From positions 1,148,484-1,212,483 of the forward strand of contig PJRA01000323.1 in the NCBI GenBank assembly GCA_016987375.1: 64,000 bases of DNA, read 5' to 3'. The DNA is from Brachionus koreanus (Eukaryota; Rotifera; Eurotatoria; Ploima; Brachionidae). The translations under genes and the position numbers were made by a program. Shown here in pieces: positions 44,875 through 55,600 of this stretch (position 1 is the stretch's first letter; each line of letters begins with the position of its first letter). The notes under the pieces were generated by a model that was given only the letters and a program-made list of their open reading frames with translations, was not told the DNA's origin and ran no database searches.

Positions 44875-45215
44875 ATGAAAAAATTTATCAGACATCTGAT
44901 AGACAATTATCTTGTTAAAAATTTGAAAAAATTTCCTGGTGAAAAACGCTTCGGAATTTACCGATTTTTGCCATTTTTTTTCATTTTTGGAGCATCTTTA
45001 GAATACTTGATGATTCATCTTAAAGCTGGTCCAAACCAAGTCAACTTTTGTAACTAAGTCTAAACAAATAAAAAAATATCCTTTAATTTTTTTTCTAAGA
45101 TTCAACTCTAAAACGTAAACAAGCCGAACAAGTCCTAGACGAAAAAGAAAAACTTGAAGCCTATTTCAAAGAAAATAACATTAATTTTGAAAAGAATGAT
45201 AACTCCGTCGTTTAA
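44875..45215 (+). CDS. UQCC5: UQCC5 / SMIM4, complex III assembly factor
   Basis: Small single-pass mitochondrial inner-membrane protein needed to build respiratory complex III (ubiquinol-cytochrome c reductase). Exons 44875-45049 and 45100-45215 (50-nt intron) give 96 residues. The core PGEKRFGIYRFLPFFFIFG followed by LEYLMIHLKAG closely follows the human protein (PGKQRFGIYRFLPFFF). Exon two continues NFYSTLKRKQAEQ, matching the human 'TFYDVYRRKASERQ' end. The charged extension after that (about 25 residues, ending NDNSVV) is longer than in the human 70-residue protein. The last 20 bases of the CDS (45196-45215) are also the start of SHQ1, in another frame. Poly(A) signals for this mRNA are in SHQ1 intron 1 (45286-45295, 45301-45306). 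Confidence 0.92.
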
Positions 45216-46850
45216 ACTAGATCAAAATGAGGAATACCTTTTTGTGAATATTCGTGCTCCCTATGCAAATGTAACCTTTAAAACAAATAAATAAAATTTG
45301 AATAAAATTTTTTTTTTAATTTATTAATTTTTTTTTAAAACTAAAGTTAAATGAAGTCGACTTGTTTGTCGAAAATAATGATCTGAGATTTTATTGTAAA
45401 CCATATTATTTAAGGTTTGAAAATTTATTTCGAAAAAAAAATTTTAATTTTTCATTTATTTAAGGCTAAATTTGCCTGCAAATATCCTTGAAAATGATGA
45501 CTCAGGAACCTATGATTTTGATAATAGTAGTCAAACTTTGTTTTCTAAAATACTTGAATAAAATATTTCTTTAGAGGAGTTTAAATTCAAATTTCAGAAG
45601 GAGAACAAAGGTGAAATTTTTCAAGGCCTTGACCTTCTTACCAAGCTTTTGACTCCGATTTCAAAGCCACAAACTAATCTAATTGAGGAAATTCAAAGTA
45701 ATTTTGATTTCTTCTTTAAAAAGATCAACTTTAAGTCGTTTTTAACAAAGATGATGAGAATAAACCAGAGGAAGATGAGGAAGAAGGTGATGTGTGGTAC
45801 ATAGAACAGCATGTACCCAACGATGAAATTAAACTATCAAATGTTAAATATGGATTTGCTCAAACTAAATCAAATATTTTTTCAAAATTAAGTGTATGCT
45901 TTTAATTATTTAATTACGTTTTTAAATTAATTATTTTTTTTTCGGATTGCTAGAATGAATACACTCTGATTGTTGATAATCCGGATCCGGATAATTTAAG
46001 TACTGAAAAGCGTAGGGAGTTACGCTTAGAAAATGAGAATGAAAAATTTGATCAAGACCATTATTTAGCCGATTTATTTGATGATTCTGAAATGATAAAT
46101 GAATCCTTATTGAAATTTGAGCCTGTGTGGGACCAGGATGAGTTTAATCAAGACGAAATTGATTGTCTCAAAAATTTGCCCAAAAAAACATTTTTGTTAG
46201 ACAAAGAGCAAAAATTATATGCATTTTTAGGTTTAGTTGATATATTGTACGCTTATTGCTACAATTTACGAACAAATTTGGGTGAAAGTAATGTAGAATC
46301 AGGATGGACCATAGCAAAATTGAGCAGTACTTTGTCCTGGTTAGATGAATTTAAATCTCTAGAAGAGTGTGTGGTCGCATCTTTTAGGCGCTCTCTGTGC
46401 TTTCCTTTGTTTAGAAATTGGAAATTGAGCAAATCATGCTTCAAAGATTTGATTGATTTAATGAAACAGGACATTAAAGTTATCATCAAAGTTTTACTTG
46501 AAATAAGAAAAATTTTTATTGACACTGATTGTAGATATATTTTTAATGATCTTTATATCAATGACTACATAATTTGGTTGCAATACGTAAATAAGAAAAA
46601 GCTAGAGAGTCTCACAAAATGTTTGCAGGAAATAAAAATTACAAAGGACATGCTCGATTTGGATCTAGAGTGCATTGAGTTGGCTGGTAGACTTGCTCTT
46701 GAAGATCCTGATGGCTCGGAGTCTGACGATTTAGAAGAAGATGTACAAAGAGGAAACAATTTCGATTGTGATTTAGAAGATGATGTTAAAAAATTGGTGA
46801 TTAACGATCAAGATAAATCAAAAAGACCATTAATTGAAGAATTGAATTAA
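45196..46850 (+). CDS. SHQ1: SHQ1, H/ACA ribonucleoprotein assembly factor
   Basis: Chaperone that binds dyskerin during assembly of H/ACA small RNPs and telomerase; cytoplasm and nucleus. Exons 45196-45270, 45347-45414, 45465-45526, 45575-45697, 45736-45893, 45954-46850; 460 residues. The N-terminal CS domain starts MITPSFKLDQNEEYLFVNIR with APYANLNEVDLFVEN, FYCKPYYLR and IFQGLDLL. An acidic linker ends DVWYIEQ. The C-terminal SHQ1 domain shows FDQDHYLADLF, FLLDKEQKLYAFLGLVDILY, LSSTLSWLDEF, LCFPLFRNWKL and FNDLYINDYIIWLQ. Human SHQ1 is 577 residues; the longer acidic tail of the human protein is shortened here. Introns are 38-76 nt; the fourth would be only 38 nt, which needs cDNA proof. 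The first ATG downstream of the 3' splice site at 45099 is this start codon. A poly(A) signal is at 46925-46930. Confidence 0.94.
45271..45346 (+). promoter_or_regulatory. SHQ1 intron 1 carrying UQCC5 poly(A) signals
   Basis: This 76-nt intron holds overlapping AATAAA hexamers at 45286-45291 and 45290-45295 and a third at 45301-45306, followed by a long T run. They lie 71-86 bases after the UQCC5 stop. A transcript ending here would contain UQCC5 and only the first 25 codons of SHQ1. Confidence 0.55.
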
Positions 46851-46924
46851 GTTTTTTTTTTTAAGAGAAAATTGTTACATGATTTCTGTAGTTATTAAAA
46901 TTTTTTAAATCCAAAAATTTCTAA

Positions 46925-46930
46925 AATAAA
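46925..46930 (+). promoter_or_regulatory. Poly(A) signal of SHQ1
   Basis: AATAAA 75 bases after the TAA stop at 46848-46850. Confidence 0.55.
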
Positions 46931-47342
46931 TATGTAATAATATTAGTATGACAAGTTTTTTTTCATTAAGCATGTTTTGTCTAAAAAAAAGGCAAAGCAG
47001 AATTTGGATTCAAATAAATAAAAGGTTAAAAAATTAAAAATTGTCTTGTTATAAAGTTAATAAAATTTTTCTGTTTATTTATGTATTTTAAATTAAAGAT
47101 AAAATTTATCATTATTTAAAAAGACCAGTTTTAAGGTCAATCAAATTATTAATTTCATTTATTTATTTAAAATAAATTTCAGAGGTAAAGTTACTCTTGG
47201 TAGCTTCGAACGGTGTACTGCCTTCTTTCAGCCAGCCTCTAAGGAATATTTTTATTTATTGTAGCTTATAAAAATACATATAAAATTTACATAAATTAAT
47301 TAAAATTCAACGTTGAAAAATGAATAACCCCTTCTCAGGGCT

Positions 47343-47860
47343 ACCCCCAAACATGGCTAATACCAACCCATGGAACCAAGTTTCAGACACGTTTTATCCA
47401 AACATGCTTGCATACTTCAATCTAATGAGAAAACACCAACATCAAATTCTAGTGATGAAATCGAATTAATTTTTTTTATGCAAATCGAAACTGGAAAAAA
47501 AAGCTTAGTCCGAATTTCGAATTTAAAAACCAAGATTTTTGGTTTTTTAAATTTGAAAATCAAAATTTTTAATTATTCAAATCGATTAAGTTCTTCTTTA
47601 TTAAATTTTTTTATTAAAAAAAAAAAACATACACTAAGTTAAATCCATTAGGAAAAGAATTTTATCGACACAAAAATTGATCCAGTTGGGTTTTGGAAAA
47701 CAAATAAGCATAGTTATATTATTCTTTACCGGGCTTTTATTAAAATATTTTGCACTCCAGCAACGTCAGTTCCGTCTGAACAGCTTTTTTCAAGTGCTGA
47801 GTACAGCGTCTGGTACATGAGAAACAGAAAATGTTGGAAAAGATATTTTTATTAGTGAAA
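47343..47860 (+). pseudogene. hAT transposase remnant
   Basis: Plus-strand 47660-47830 reads DPVGFWKTNKHSYIILYRAF then IFCTPATSVPSEQLFSSAEY. This is the hAT C-terminal dimerisation motif ('W-x-x-...-Y-P...PATSVPSER-x-FS-x-A'). The region upstream (47370-47640) has an open frame with KHACILQSNEK and T/S-rich residues that may belong to the same gene, then A/T-rich decay. It is inactive. Confidence 0.8.
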
Positions 47861-48599
47861 ATTTATAACTACTTTAGCGATTAATATAACTCGAGTCATT
47901 ATTTTGTATTTTTTGTTATTATAAACATTTGATTTGTTCTGTATTTAAATATTTTTTCAATTTTTTTAAATTTCAAATTTTAAATTCGAATAAAATTTTT
48001 TTCAAATAGTTTTTAATTTTTTTTTTCATTCAAATACTTGATCCGATTAATATAAAATTCGAATATTTTATTCAATTTGTTGAAAAATCCAATCCAATGA
48101 ATCAAATATTATATTCAATTTTTTTTTTATTTAAATTATTATTTTAAATATTGTTAGATTTAAATATTTAATTCAAATAAATCGTTTTTCAAATAATTAA
48201 TTTGATATCAATTTTTTCCATGAAAATGTTTAAAAAAATTTTTTTAAAGAAATTTTCGGACATCTAGGATTCAAAATTTTTTGATAGAGATATGATTTAG
48301 AAGACCTTTTTAAACAAGGAAATTCGATTATCAATGATTTCAATTTTATTTTTCTAGATAAGTTAAATTTTTTTTTAAAATCAAAAATATCAGATGGTTT
48401 AACGATAAAATTTTTTTTTTTTTAAACACAATTTATATTTGCATTTAACTTAATTTAACATCTAGATCTACTTTTTTTTTGATAAATGGTTAACTTATTA
48501 AAAATTTATAACACTCTTAAAATCTCGAGAAATTATTTTTATTATTAAAAGATTTAAATTATTCAATATTTTATAATTAGAGAAGATTTTAGAATAACA
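47861..48599. other. Intergenic stretch without recognised content
   Basis: AT-rich with many T runs and repeated AAATATTTNATTC-like words (47960-48200). No frame or RNA recognised. The 3' UTR of the next minus-strand gene should lie at its right end. Confidence 0.5.
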
Positions 48600-49259
48600 T
48601 TATTTTCCAATTATTGCAATTGTTATAGCTGTAGCCAAAAAATCAGATATCATTGGAGTGAATGTGTTAATAAAGGTATTTGCCAAGCTAGTTGTGTCTA
48701 TAACATCGGCTAAAATTACTCCCATCTCATCCAATCGTAGGTACAACAAGTCAATTAAATGTGGATTTGTTTCAATATAATTCTTAAAAATTTTGAAATT
48801 AAATAAAATTAATAGTTTATGTCAAAATACCTCTAAGTAGACCAAAAATTCAGGCTCTAATGCTTGTGCAATTGTTGTATCACCAACGATATTTTTTAAT
48901 AATACATAGTCTTCTTGCTTAATTGCAGACAAGTTAATATTAGCTAGCTCTGGTATGAAAACTCCTTCACCAGAAAGCTCCAATTTAAATTGATCATAGT
49001 GATGTGTATTTGATTCAAAAAATCCCTTAAAATAATAAAAATTCAGCATTAATTAAGTTATAATTAAAAATTTTACTTTTATCAATGTGATACTTGTAGG
49101 ATTAATCATTCTACTTAGCTTAAATCCTCCATACAATGGTAGCAAATCTAGCATTAAATCAAAATTTTTGACTTCAATTTGGCTAAATGAATTTTGAGGT
49201 CTCGGCACACCGAGACATAAGCCGAACATCAAAGCAACAAGAATAGTTAAAGTTTTCAT
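48600..49259 (-). CDS. Small secreted protein of unknown family
   Basis: Three exons, 49259-49077, 49025-48831 and 48782-48600, all joined in phase 0, give 186 residues. An N-terminal signal peptide is clear (MKTLTILVALMFGLCLG, cleavage likely near VPRPQ). The rest has regularly spaced hydrophobic residues with segments such as FDLMLDLLPLYGGFKLSRM, FKLELSGEGVFIPELANINL and LLYLRLDEMGVILADVIDTT, ending with a hydrophobic helix (ISDFLATAITIAIIGK). The alternation of amphipathic stretches recalls lipid-binding secreted proteins with a steroid- or lipid-transfer look, but I cannot name a family. There are no cysteines after the signal peptide. The short introns of 51 and 48 nt and the conserved frame make it a real gene. 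Confidence 0.72.
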
Positions 49260-49819
49260 TTTTTTTATTTTACATATAATACACAAAAAAAATTTATCAT
49301 TTATTTATTTATATTGATGATCAAAATTGTGAGAAAAAAATACTTTACATCATACGGGCTAAAAAACTTTATTTGTCAAGTAGACATGTTTTTTTTTAAC
49401 CGATCAAAAAATATCCTACGTAATAAAATATTCTATAAATTTTATTTATTTTGCAAAAAAAAATAGTCTTGAATAAATATTACGGGCTGATTTGATTAAG
49501 TAGAATTTATCAAAAAATTTCAATATTTAAAACAATTAAATGACCGGTGTCACCTTTTTTTATGCTCAATATCTTTTGGATCTTTCATTAGATTTTATAA
49601 AATTTAATTTTATTTTTTAAGATTTATTCATTCAAATTCAGAAAATTTTAGATGGGTATGAATAACCATTTATAAGATAGGTGGCAAAAGGAAGTGTCAA
49701 ATTGACATCGCTCTTTAAAGTGTTAGACTAATCGTACGATAAGCCTTTCATTATATCATAAACGAAAAGCATTAAATAATTAAAATTTTTTATTTTTTAC
49801 CTATTAAAAGCAATAGTTA

Positions 49820-49960
49820 GCTAATTTTAGCCATCTATCAGCAACCTTCTTACTTTGAAAACATTTTCATCTTCCACTAGACGTATTTCACGAGTTACTG
49901 CTGTTGTTGATAGGCTTTTTTTCCAATAATGACGTAACAGTATCAAAATTTCAAAATTTT
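49820..49960 (-). pseudogene. Tc1/mariner-like N-terminal fragment
   Basis: On the minus strand TTGGAAAAAAAGCC is followed by a frame giving WKKSLSTTAVTREIRLVEDE. It matches the segment at 17530-17450 (KKVLSARTISREI) both in protein and in the flanking DNA (GTAACAGTA/TCAAAATTT). Confidence 0.45.
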
Positions 49961-50499
49961 CATTTTATATAATTTCCTAAAATCATATTAAAAGATAGAT
50001 AAAATTTAGCTTTTTATCAAATAAAGGACAATATTATGCTAGATAGAAAATTAATTTGAAACTTTGTTAATCGATTTATGAATTTCAAAAAAACCTCTCA
50101 AGGATGATGAAAAAAATAAAAAGATAATTTAAAGAGATTAAAATTTTGGAATAATTAAGGTTGTTGTTTTAAAAATTAAAGAATGGTCATCCTGTAATAA
50201 TTCATCTAAAAAATCAGCTTCATCTGATAACTCACTTCCACTTATAAATGAGATATTTTTTTCAGTTTGATTTTCTAGTTTCTTATCGAACAAAAATTTA
50301 AAATATACGGATTTTAATAATCTAAGGCCATCTATCAAGAAGCTTTGAGAGAGGATCTAAAATTATTAGCCCTTAACAATTGTTTTTTGCGCAGTTTTGA
50401 AAAAAACAAACATTTCTGAAGGATTGAATAAATATTTCAAAAGTGACCGAGCATTGAACCCCTTTGGTTTCTGGTCAATGCTTCTTTTTGGTTCTTTAA

Positions 50500-50980
50500 T
50501 TTTTTTATTTGGTAAGTTATTTTCTCTTTGAAATTTTTTAACAAAAATTTGAATAAAAAAAGCCCACAAAGCAAAAGGATTTATTTAAAAAAATAATTCA
50601 ATATACATAATTTGATGTTGCAAATATAAAACTAATAAAAAATCTTTAGAGGACCAAAATGGTGATCTAGTTTATTGATTTAATTTTTTCTTAGTTTATT
50701 TTAAAGCAAAAAATCAATAAAAACAATTAAAATGCATTTAACTTTATGGTTTAAAATCTTAAAAAAATCCGTTCGATTTTAGTGCTAAAATTAGTTCCGA
50801 AAAATTTGAACTAACAATAAAAATAGGTAAAAGATATTTCAATATTTTTGAAAAGATAAACAGGAAATCAATTAAATGATTGAATACTCTAAAAATTGAA
50901 TTTTATTTTTTTACGATTTTTTATAAGCAAATCCTTTTGCTGTTTGTCAAAATGTCAAAGAGAAAAAAATTAGCCATTTG
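50500..50980. repeat. Inverted-repeat element (AAAGGATTTATTT family)
   Basis: The left part (TTTTCTCTTTGAAATTTTTT near 50519 and GCAAAAGGATTTATTT near 50571) pairs loosely with the right part (AAATCCTTTTGCTGTTTGTC near 50930, CAAAGAGAAAAAAATTAG). Related single ends are at 39118-39182 and 58830-58850. No coding capacity. Confidence 0.5.
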
Positions 50981-51164
50981 GATAGTGTTTGTTCTAAACG
51001 TTTCGTATCCATATGCCAATATCGGTCGGCAAAATGTTTTGTAGAATATAGATCAATGTTTTCAAATTGTTAATTTGTTTGTTAAAAATAGAAGAAATTT
51101 GACTTTTGAAATCCTAATTCAGCACAACAAAATTTCAGAACTGATTTTGATGGGTCTACATGAC

Positions 51165-51310
51165 CAACATACTTTCAAATCTTTTCAACATACTAATAAA
51201 ACTTTTCAGCATACCTATTTTTCATCCTAGTATACTTTACTTTTTAACATACTTAGTTCTGAAAAACATACCTCCCTTTTTAAAAAACCAAAAAATTATT
51301 TAACATACTC
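51165..51310 (+). repeat. Irregular AACATACT repeat
   Basis: AACATACT or close variants (CATACC, TATACT) occur about seven times at irregular spacings of 12-35 bases (near 51173, 51187, 51211, 51231, 51249, 51270 and 51303). The intervals are AT-rich. It looks like a degenerate minisatellite. Confidence 0.5.
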
Positions 51311-51999
51311 AATTTTTAAATAAAAAATATATTTGATATAAGTTTTTAATTTTTTTGCAAAAAATTTGAATTAAATTTTTGTCAATTAAAGAAATTTTTT
51401 TAAAAAATATATTTAGTTTAATTTCAATTTTTTATCAATGCACTTGCTGCTTTTATTTGATCACCACGTTTGGGTTTGTTCAAGAACTTATTAGACTGCC
51501 TTTCAAAAGGAACTTATACTCATTTACTAGCACATTAATTCATATTTCGAATGTTTGTTAGCCAATTGTTTGCATTTGCTTTATTTTAGTTGAGTTATTT
51601 TCTAGGTCTGCACCCACATCGTTTAATTTTTTTTATATTTTTTTGATACCCGAGGGGATATAAACAGGCAAAAAACACTGTTTAAACGCTGTTTAAACGG
51701 CGTTTAAAATTATATTAATTGCAAATTTAATTGTGCATTTAAAATTTTTTGATCATTTTTGAAAAATGAAATCAAAATGAAATAATTTAAACAAAAATTT
51801 TACTTTGCCTACATATTTTGTGATTTAGTTTTAGTTATTTTAAGAGTATTTTTAAGAAATTAATTAATAATTATAAAGTAATTAAAAGAAAGATATGAGG
51901 AATAGATATGGAGAATCGACACTTTGGTCCAACAAAGAATATCATTGAATTTTATAATTATTAGTTAAATAAAAGTACAAAAATATATTTTAAAATGTG

Positions 52000-52280
52000 A
52001 TGTTCAGCATCACAAGACTCTTTTTCAGTCATTGCTTCGGATGGGACTATAAAGCAGCACGCAAGAGTTTCAAACTCCACGAAAGCTCGCGAGAACTAAA
52101 CTTAGGCCCAGCATACTCCAGAAAGAGGATTGCATGTACTGCGTAAAACAGAAGCGCAACGATCGGCAGAGTAAACGAAGTCAATATCTAATTGTCTGAC
52201 AAAATAAGTGTTTAGGCACCCCAGCTACTCTTCTTCTTTAATTACTGGTTCACTCTTCCTGTCGACTTTTTATGAGAGCT
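52000..52280 (+). pseudogene. Possible piggyBac-type C-terminal cysteine cluster
   Basis: A GC-richer island in AT-rich DNA. One frame reads ILQKEDCMYCVKQKRNDRQS then KRSQYLIV, a stop, and NKCLG. C-x-x-C followed by a basic stretch, an aromatic residue and a further cysteine is the plan of the C-terminal zinc-binding tail of piggyBac transposases. The rest of the transposase was not found, so this is tentative; the presence of TTAA MITEs in the window gives circumstantial support. Confidence 0.3.
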
Positions 52281-52634
52281 TTTTAGTAAATCTGATTTAA
52301 GTTTCGGAATGTCAGCGCTCCTATTCAAATGAGATACTTTTAAATTACATTTAAATAGGAATGAAATTATAAATGAAAAATAAATTCAAAATAAAAAATT
52401 TTGCCGAAACAAATTTTTTTATCAAAATCCTCTTCAAATATTTATTTTTTTTCTCTGACCTTTTTCAAGATAACCTTTTTTTTAAAACTTTAAAACGAAG
52501 TGATATTTTTTTTTTATCTAACTTAGAATTATATTTCGTTTGGCAAGTAAAGCATCTAAATAAAATAAAAAAAAAATTAACATTTATCCTAAAAAAAAAA
52601 TTCTTAAATTAGCTAATATTTTTTTATATTTCTA

Positions 52635-55600
52635 ATGTCAAAAATTTTTGGTCAATTTTTTGACTATGGCCGAAAAGTTAACTGGCTTTTGTTCATTCTC
52701 ATATCACTATTCACCATGGGTAAATGCTCATTCTTTTTTTTTAATCTTAAACTAGTCTTAAAAACTACTAAATTAAGGTTCCTGGATTGATATTTCAGGT
52801 AAGAATGCAAATCTTAAATTTTTTTGGTAATTTTTCTTTTTATTCTTTCAGGAATTTGGTGCGAACTTCCATTAATGGTCGAAGAACTACCAGAAAGATG
52901 GAGACTTCCTTCAATTTTAACTCTTATTAGTCAAATTGGTCAAATTGGACCAATGATTTTTATTATAGGCCGCCGTTTTTTTCCAAACAAATTCACTAAT
53001 GCTAATGCCATAATAGTGGTTCTATCTGTGGGTGCAATATCTTGCTTTTGCTTGGCAATTTTTTGGAAAAAAACGGCATTTGTTTTCAACGAATCGCGCA
53101 GTATTTATCTCTACTTATTCAGTCTTAGTCTTTCTTTGCTCGATTCATTGTCAACAATAACTTTTCTTCCATATGTTGGTGAATTTTTTGCCAAGGAGTA
53201 CATAATTCCAAATTACATTGGTGAATCTTTGTCTTCTTTTATTCCTGGGTTATTGGCTATTATTCAAGGAGTCGGCTCACCAGATGAGTGTCTTAATATT
53301 ACATCAGTTGACAATTCTACCCTCCTGGTAACGGGAGTCAAGACAAAATTCTCAGTATCAATTTATTTTGTTCTCATGGGTGTATTGATATGTACTAGTA
53401 TAATATCATTTTTGTCTATCAATTTCGTATCCTATTTCAAAAAGATTAGAAAGAATAATCGTCTAGAGGAGATTCTAGAGAGTGAAAGTGCAAAGTTGAA
53501 TAAGGGTTCTACACAGACTGTGAAAATAATGTTTTTTATATCGTTTCTTGGCGGTTTCACAAATTATGGCTATTTACCAGGACTAATGTCATACTCGACA
53601 ATACCATATGGTGGTGATTTTATGTACCTAGCTGTTAACATAAGTAATTAAATTTAATTTGTTTAGAAAATTTTGTTTTAAAAATATTTCAATTTTTTTT
53701 TCTCAATTTCAAGGTTAATTAACAGGCTAGTCTTCAAGTCTCAAAAGACTGATCAAAACTTCATTTAATTAAACACATTATTATATAAAAATACTTAAAT
53801 TTAAAAATTTATAGAAATTGAAAAAATCTAACCTACAATTTAAATTCTGAAACAAAATTCATAAAAATTAAATTAATGCTAAGATTTCAACATTGATTGA
53901 TCTCATGATCATAAAGAAATTTATTAATCTTGAGTAAAATTAATCAAAGGTTCTTTCTTCACTTTTTAATTTGGTCATTGGTTCAACTAGTTTATTGCTG
54001 TTTCTTAAATTAATTCAAGCTTATAATTCAAATTTTTGCGTTATTTTTCTTCGTTTTCTCTTTTAAATTAAGGGTTTGTAAACGAGGCCGATAACTCTTT
54101 CTTAAGTAAATTAAGATTTTTTTAGAAAAAATTATTTATTTTTATTTTTTTGATGTTTTCTAAATTTAAAAAGCATCAATCAATAATTAATTAATTAATG
54201 GGCTGTTTTTTAAAAGCAAAAAAATATCTAAAAAATTAATCAGAAAAATTTAATTAAAATTAGAACAATATATGAAGTATTTTTAACATTGGACACATAA
54301 ATGCTGAATTCAGTAAATTTTTTTATTTACTTAACTAATCAAGCTTACTAGGTTTAATAAACAAAACACTGATGAATAAATCAAACTTAGAATTCTTGAT
54401 TAGGTTGATTTGAACGAAAGAAATCAATTGAGTAAAATCAAAGAACGAAGCTAGTAAGATTTAGAGAGTATAATAGTAAATTTTTATTTGTCTTTTACTA
54501 GCTTAAATGAATGGTGTTTTTATAATAAAATTGATATAAATTGGTCGAAATCATTCTGTATGATTTTTCAAATAAAACATGTAATAATCCTGAAATGATA
54601 AATTTATGTGGTAATGTTATATAATTTGTTAAGGAAATAAGTCTTTTGAGCTTTAAGATTGATCAAGATTTAAATTTTTCTAAACAAGCTTGAAGTATCT
54701 CTTTGTTTGTGAATAAAAAATTATTTAGTATTAAAAGACTCTCTACCTTAAACCTTTTTTAAAGATACAGTTTTTTAAAACTTTTATTTTACCTTACTTT
54801 GACTACTGCTCAACTCTTATGTGTAATTTTTCAAAAGAAGTATTAATTAAACTAGCTAAGAGTTATTATTTTTCGATATTTAAATTGTTAAAGTTTAAAT
54901 TTGATGCTAAAAACTTTGATGATGTAAATAACTTTCTAGACAAGTATGGCTAAAATGCATTCCAGCAATTTAAAAAGCAAATCATCCAAAAATGACTCAA
55001 GAAATTTAAAATATAGTTTAAGGAAAAGCAAAAATTTAATAGAACCAATGGCAAAATCTAAAAATGGACAAAAAACGTTTGGTTTTCTTTGCCCAAGAAT
55101 GATTATTAGCTTTGTGATCAAGAGATTCAGGTTGAAATTCACTTCATTCAACCTTTCTATTTACAAGTATAAATTAAATTAATATAAATTTAATTTTTAT
55201 AGATTTTTCTAAAAAATTTAAAAGATTTGATTTGAATTTTTCAATGTTTAATTTTTCTAATTAGTCAAAACTATTTTATTTTTAAAGAAATTAGCTGTTT
55301 ATAAAATATAAATAAATGAAATGTTAATCAGTCTATTAGACAATGGCACTAGCCTGTTGATTAGCCTTGAAATTGAAAAGATTTTTAAAAGCTGTTTCTT
55401 AATAATTCAATCATATTAATAAAAAACATTGATGTTGAACAACAAGCCGCTAATGAATTCATTGGATCATTTTTAGATTGCATTGGCAAAGTAGTGTAGT
55501 AATTTTGAAAAAAGAATTCGCAAAATTGGTAACATAAATGAAAATGAGACAAACATTAAAATTTCAAAAAGTGGTCGCTAACTTCAGTTAAAGAATTTTA

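Larger units (their letters stand above)
49260..52634. other. Intergenic stretch with repeat remnants
   Basis: Contains a Tc1-like fragment at 49820-49960, an inverted-repeat element at about 50500-50980, the AACATACT repeats at 51165-51310, a palindrome cluster at 51678-51708, and a GC-richer coding-like remnant at 52000-52280. The promoters of the flanking divergent genes (48600-49259 minus and 52635 plus) must lie at its ends; no motif stands out. Confidence 0.5.

Noticed and set aside
46259..46525. Minus-strand frame of 88 codons
   Set aside because: Shadow of the last exon of SHQ1.
54936..55182. Overlapping frames on both strands in the riboflavin transporter intron
   Set aside because: Lys/Ser/Asn-rich low-information frames; the splice phase across the intron needs nothing here.
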